A stretch of 64,000 nucleotides of DNA from Thinopyrum elongatum (lineage: Eukaryota > Streptophyta > Magnoliopsida > Poales > Poaceae). Where the stretch lies: contig JAAAXO010000383.1 in NCBI GenBank assembly GCA_011799875.1, forward strand, positions 310,001 to 374,000, in the 5' to 3' direction. The notes beneath the pieces were generated by a model that had not been told where the DNA came from, made no database searches, and saw nothing but the letters and a program-made list of their open reading frames with translations. This document shows positions 60,130 to 64,000 of this stretch, one piece after another (position 1 is the first letter of the stretch; every line of letters begins with the position of its first letter). The translations under genes were made by a program, and so were the position numbers.

Positions 60130-62582
60130 GTTAACTCATGCATTTTTAAGATCAATTCAGCACGTTGTTTAGCATCAAAATTAACCTTCTCCGAAGATGG
60201 AAGAGGCAACAAATCAATTGGTGCACGAGGAAGGAAACCATACACAATTTCAAAAGGACACATCTTAGTAGTAGAATGCAATGAACGATTATAAGCAAAT
60301 TCAATATGAGGCAAGCATTCTTCCCACATTTTCTTGTTATTCTTCAAAACAGCCCTAAGCATAGTAGACAATGTTCTATTGACTACTTCAGTTTGTCCAT
60401 CAGTTTGGGGATGACATGTAGTACTAAAAAGCAGTTTAGTCCCCAACTTAGCCCATAAACATCTCCAAAAGTGGCTAAGAAATTTAGTATCACGATCTGA
60501 AACAATAGTATTTGGCACACCATGCAAGCGTATAATTTCACGAAAGAACAAATCAGCAACATTAACAGCATCATCGCTTTTATGACATGGTATAAAGTGT
60601 GCCATTTTCGAGAACCTATCCACGACAACAAATATGCTATCCCTCCCCTTCTTTGTTCGAGGTAAACCTAAAACAAAGTCCATAGATATATCCTCCCAAG
60701 GAACACTAGGTACAGGCAAAGGCATATATAAACCATGAGGATTGAGTCGTGACTTAGCTTTTTGACATGTAGTGCAGCGAGCAACAAAACGCTCAACATC
60801 CCGTCTCATCTTTGGCCAAAAGAAATGTGTAGCAAGTATATCCTCCGTCTTCTTCACGCCAAAGTGTCCCATTAATCCTCCTCCATGCGCCTCCTGCAAC
60901 AACAAAAGACGAACGGAGCTAGCTGGAATGCATAGCTTGTTAGCACGAAACACAAATCCATCGTTAACGACGAACTTGTTCCATGTTCTCCCTTCCTTAC
61001 AATTCTGCAATACATCTTTAAATTCAGCATCATGCACATATTGATCTTTGATGGTCTCCAAACCAAATATTTGAAAGTCAAGTTGTGAAAGCATAGTATA
61101 ACGACGAGACAATGCATCAGCAATAACATTTTCTTTACCCTTCTTGTGTTTAATGACATAAGGGAAAGTCTCAATAAATTCAACCCATTTAGCATGTCTA
61201 CGGTTCAGTTTTGCTTGACTTTTAATGTGTTTCAAAGATTCATGATCAGAATGTATAACAAATTCTTTGGGCCATAAATAATGTTGCCATGTTTCTAAGG
61301 TCCGAACAAGAGCATATAATTCTTTATCATAAGTAGAATAGTTCAGACTAGGCCCACTCAATTTTTCAGAAAAGTATGCAACAGGTTTGCCATCTTGTAA
61401 TAAAACACCTCCTAATCCAATTCCACTAGCATCACATTCAAGCTCAAAAGTCTTATTAAAATCAGGAAGTTGGAGTAAAGGAGCATGTGTCAACTTATCT
61501 TTCAATACCGTGAAGGCTACTTCCTGTGAGGTACCCCAAACAAAAGGCACATCCTTCTTTGTAAGCTCATTGAGAGGTGCAGCAATGGTGCTGAAATCTC
61601 TCACAAAACGCCTATAGAAACCAGCGAGTCCAAGAAAACTCCTCACTTGAGTGACTGTTTTGGGCTGTGGCCAACTCTCAATAGCTTCATTCTCCTCAAC
61701 AATACCACATCTAATCATGCCAGTTTGTAATTCCTGATAATATTCTTCTACAGAATTTTTTCCTTGTCTTAAGCGCTGCAATTTTTGAAGTAATTCACGT
61801 TGATAATATGGTGGAACCCAACGAGTACGCATAGCAGTTTTCAAAGCAGCCCACGTAGCTGGAATAGGATATAATCTACAATGTTCAGACCACCATACAC
61901 ATGCAAAACTAGTGAAAGCACAAACAGCAGCAGCAACACGTCGTTCCTCGGGATATTGTAAACATGTAAAACGTTGTTCAGTTTCTAACTCCCAAGTAAG
62001 ATATATATCAGGAACATATCTACCCTCGAATGGTGGAATATTCAATTTTAATTTAGGAAGATGGTCATGATCTCGTACCTGAAGTGGTGGTGCAGGCCTA
62101 CCATTGCGATTATTTGCATGTGGACGACCTGGTGCTGGTGGTTGCACGTAGTTATGATTTTGATCAACCTCATCCTCATAATCGCCCGCGTAATCATCCT
62201 CCTCCTCCGCACCAGCAGCAGCAGGAGCAGGAGCCAAAGAAGCATCAACAGTAGGTACAGCAGCACCAGAAGTTTGGCCATCCTCAAGAGGAACACGCTT
62301 CGCTCGTCCGAACTGATTTGGAAGGGGGCGTTGTTGTTGTCGTTGCAGAGGTGCGACAGGTGCAGCCGGTGGTGGTTGGGGAAGACGCGTGAGCAATTCA
62401 TTAAACTTGTTATCCAGCTTTGTCTCGAACGACTTCTCCATGCCATCTATCTTCTCCATGGCCTCTTCAAATCTGTTTAGCACATCTCCCACCTGGCCAC
62501 TCATCATTTGCTGAAATTTATCCTGCAACTCCTTGTTCGTCATGTTCTCCCAGTCAATCTCGTCGGCTTGTGATCCTGCCAT
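59823..62582 (-). pseudogene. CRW-like gag-pol with in-frame internal deletion
   Basis: An uninterrupted minus-strand frame of about 919 codons from ATG 62582 ([13 protein letters not shown]). Gag runs to GIVEENEA and is then fused in frame to the end of RT ([12 protein letters not shown]), followed by RNase H and integrase up to LILKMHELT. That point is fused in frame to the LTR tail ([10 protein letters not shown]). Lost are the Gag end, the CCHC knuckle, protease, the RT active site and the integrase GPF module. The first joint lies at a short shared GAAGCTAT. It could encode a Gag-RNase H-integrase fusion but not a working element. The leader at 62583-62978 is intact. Confidence 0.85.
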
Positions 62583-62981
62583 GGTTAGCAGCAATAGAAA
62601 CACACAAGAATATGATCCTACAGACTACTAGAAAGTGGTGGTGGTGTGGTGTGGTGTCACAAATCCGTCAAGCAAATCTCAAATTCTTACCAGTTCTTAC
62701 CCAGCAGCAGGTGGTGATCGGCAACCTTTGTAGTCAAAACTCTCAGAGCTTGGACAGAGCGATTGCCAGGTGGTGTCAAACGCACGATGTAGATGTATGT
62801 GGAGCTGGGAAGGCTTATGATATGGTAGCAAAAAGGGTCAGCAATAATCAATTCAGAGATGCAATGTTGAATAAACTCTCAACGACGGTACTGTGCTGGT
62901 CCTAGGCTAGACCGTGCTAGAGACGCGAGCCTAGAACACTAACAAAAATCACGGCGCTGCACGTAAACAAGGGAGGAAACC
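62583..62981 (-). other. CRW-like leader fragment, head-to-head spacer
   Basis: About 395 bp of minus-strand leader, equivalent to 6435-6830, including the CTAGGCTCGCG near-palindrome. At about 62978 (GGGAGGA/AACCATGG) it switches to plus-strand sequence just before a second gag ATG. No gene. Confidence 0.8.
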
Positions 62982-64000
62982 ATGGCAGGATCACAAGCCG
63001 ACGAGATTGACTGGGAGAACATGACGAACAAGGAGTTGCATGATAAATTTCAGCAAATGATGAGTGGCCAGGTGGGAGATGTGCTAAACAGATTTGAAGA
63101 GGCCATGGAGAAGATAGATGGCATGGAGAAGTCGTTCGAGACAAAGCTGGATAACAAGTTTAATGAATTGCTCACGCGTCTTCCCCAACCACCACCGGCT
63201 GCACCTGTCGCACCTCTGCAACGACAACAACAATGCCCCCTTCCAAATCAGTTCGGACGAGCGAAGCGTGTTCCTCTTGAGGATGGCCAAACTTCTGGTG
63301 CTGCTGTACCTACTGTTGATGCTTCTTTGGCTCCTGCTCCTGCTGCTGCTGGTGCCGAGGAGGAGGATGATTACGCGGGCGATTATGAGGATGAGGTTGA
63401 TCAAAATCATAACTACGTGCAACCACCAGCACCAGGTCGTCCACATGCAAATAATCGCAATGGTAGGCCTGCACCACCACTTCAGGTACGAGATCATGAC
63501 CATCTTCCTAAATTAAAATTGAATATTCCACCATTCGAGGGTAGATATGTTCCTGATATATATCTTACTTGGGAGTTAGAAACTGAACAACGTTTTACAT
63601 GTTTACAATATCCCGAGGAACGACGTATTGCTGTTGCTGTTTGTGCTTTCACTAGTTTTGCATGTGTATGGTGGTCTGAACATTGTAGATTATATCCTAT
63701 TCCAGCTACGTGGGCTGCTTTGAAAACTGCTATGCGTACTCGTTGGGTTCCACCATATTATCAACGTGAATTACTTCAAAAATTGCAGCGCTTAAGACAA
63801 GGAAAAAATTCTGTAGAAGAATATTATCAGGAATTACAAACTGGCATGATTAGATGTGGTATTGTTGAGGAGAATGAAGCTATGCTTGCACGTTTCATGG
63901 GTGGATTAAATAGAGAGATTCAGACCATTCTAGAGTATAAGGAGTATAATAATATCACTCGTTTATTCCATCTTGCTTGTAAAGCTGAACGTGAAGTGCA
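62982..64000 (+). pseudogene. CRW-like gag, head-to-head copy, cut by window end
   Basis: ATG 62982 ([13 protein letters not shown]) opens a frame that is still open at 64000. It covers the N-terminal Gag (coiled [14 protein letters not shown]), the proline-rich and acidic linker ([13 protein letters not shown]), and the capsid-type domain with [26 protein letters not shown] and [14 protein letters not shown]. Small differences from the other copies include QQQCPLP and RRIAVAV. No LTR, PBS or leader lies upstream in the right orientation, so it has no promoter here. It may be intact beyond the window, but the missing 5' end makes a functional element unlikely. Confidence 0.8.

Noticed and set aside
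1..64000. Assembly artefact as the explanation of all inverted repeats
   Set aside because: It cannot be excluded without reads. However, paired arms have private differences, and the CAAAG and GACTT duplications are biologically coherent, so I do not favour it.

Overview
The window is plant heterochromatin, made almost wholly of LTR retrotransposon sequence. No host gene, tRNA, rRNA, satellite array or CRISPR array is visible. The main repeat is a Ty3/gypsy chromovirus of the CRM (centromeric retrotransposon) clade. Its LTRs are about 922 bp, with TGATGAGG and CTCTATCA ends, an initiator-Met-tRNA primer site and a polypurine tract against the 3' LTR. One gag-pol frame runs about 100 codons into the 3' LTR and carries an [13 protein letters not shown] basic tail. 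This is the cereba/CRW type of Triticeae centromeres. A second family keeps only gag, has unrelated U3 but similar R-U5 and leader, and resembles the non-autonomous wheat partner Quinta. The likely source is a grass centromere or pericentromere, probably wheat, barley, rye or Aegilops. Family and species names are from memory, not from a search.

Layout. 1-1351 and 37430-39240 are two halves of one minus-strand CRW-like element (H1). They are split by a 36-kb block (1352-37429) that starts and ends with plus-strand LTRs and has a perfect 5-bp target duplication, CAAAG. Inside the block are 13 LTRs and truncated gag-pol bodies in both orientations. These form at least three large inverted duplications with shared defects: 1352-6290 with 28330-33268, 8923-12524 with 33269-36870, and 14688-18727 with 23143-27182. 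H1 is joined through 86-bp filler repeats to a second, plus-strand element (H2, 39422-42133 plus 48768-49703). H2 is interrupted in its polypurine tract by a Quinta-like composite (42134-48767) whose terminal LTRs are inverted.

48782-50915 is an LTR-leader-LTR remnant. 50916-56301 is a decayed element of a different kind, with a 'putative gypsy type transposon' (PF04195-like) gene, acidic repeats and coiled coils. One of its introns holds a solo LTR (52303-53214) that is chimeric: CRW-like U3 with Quinta-like R-U5. 56302-62981 is more minus-strand CRW-like material, including an internally deleted in-frame gag-pol. It meets a plus-strand gag head-to-head near 62980, and that gag runs off the window.

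How the parts work together. The CRW-like element would supply protease, reverse transcriptase, RNase H and integrase. The Quinta-like element supplies only a Gag but shares R-U5 and about 350 bp of leader, so it is a candidate for mobilisation in trans. The chimeric solo LTR is physical evidence that the two RNAs met in one reverse-transcription event. No copy here is intact from end to end.
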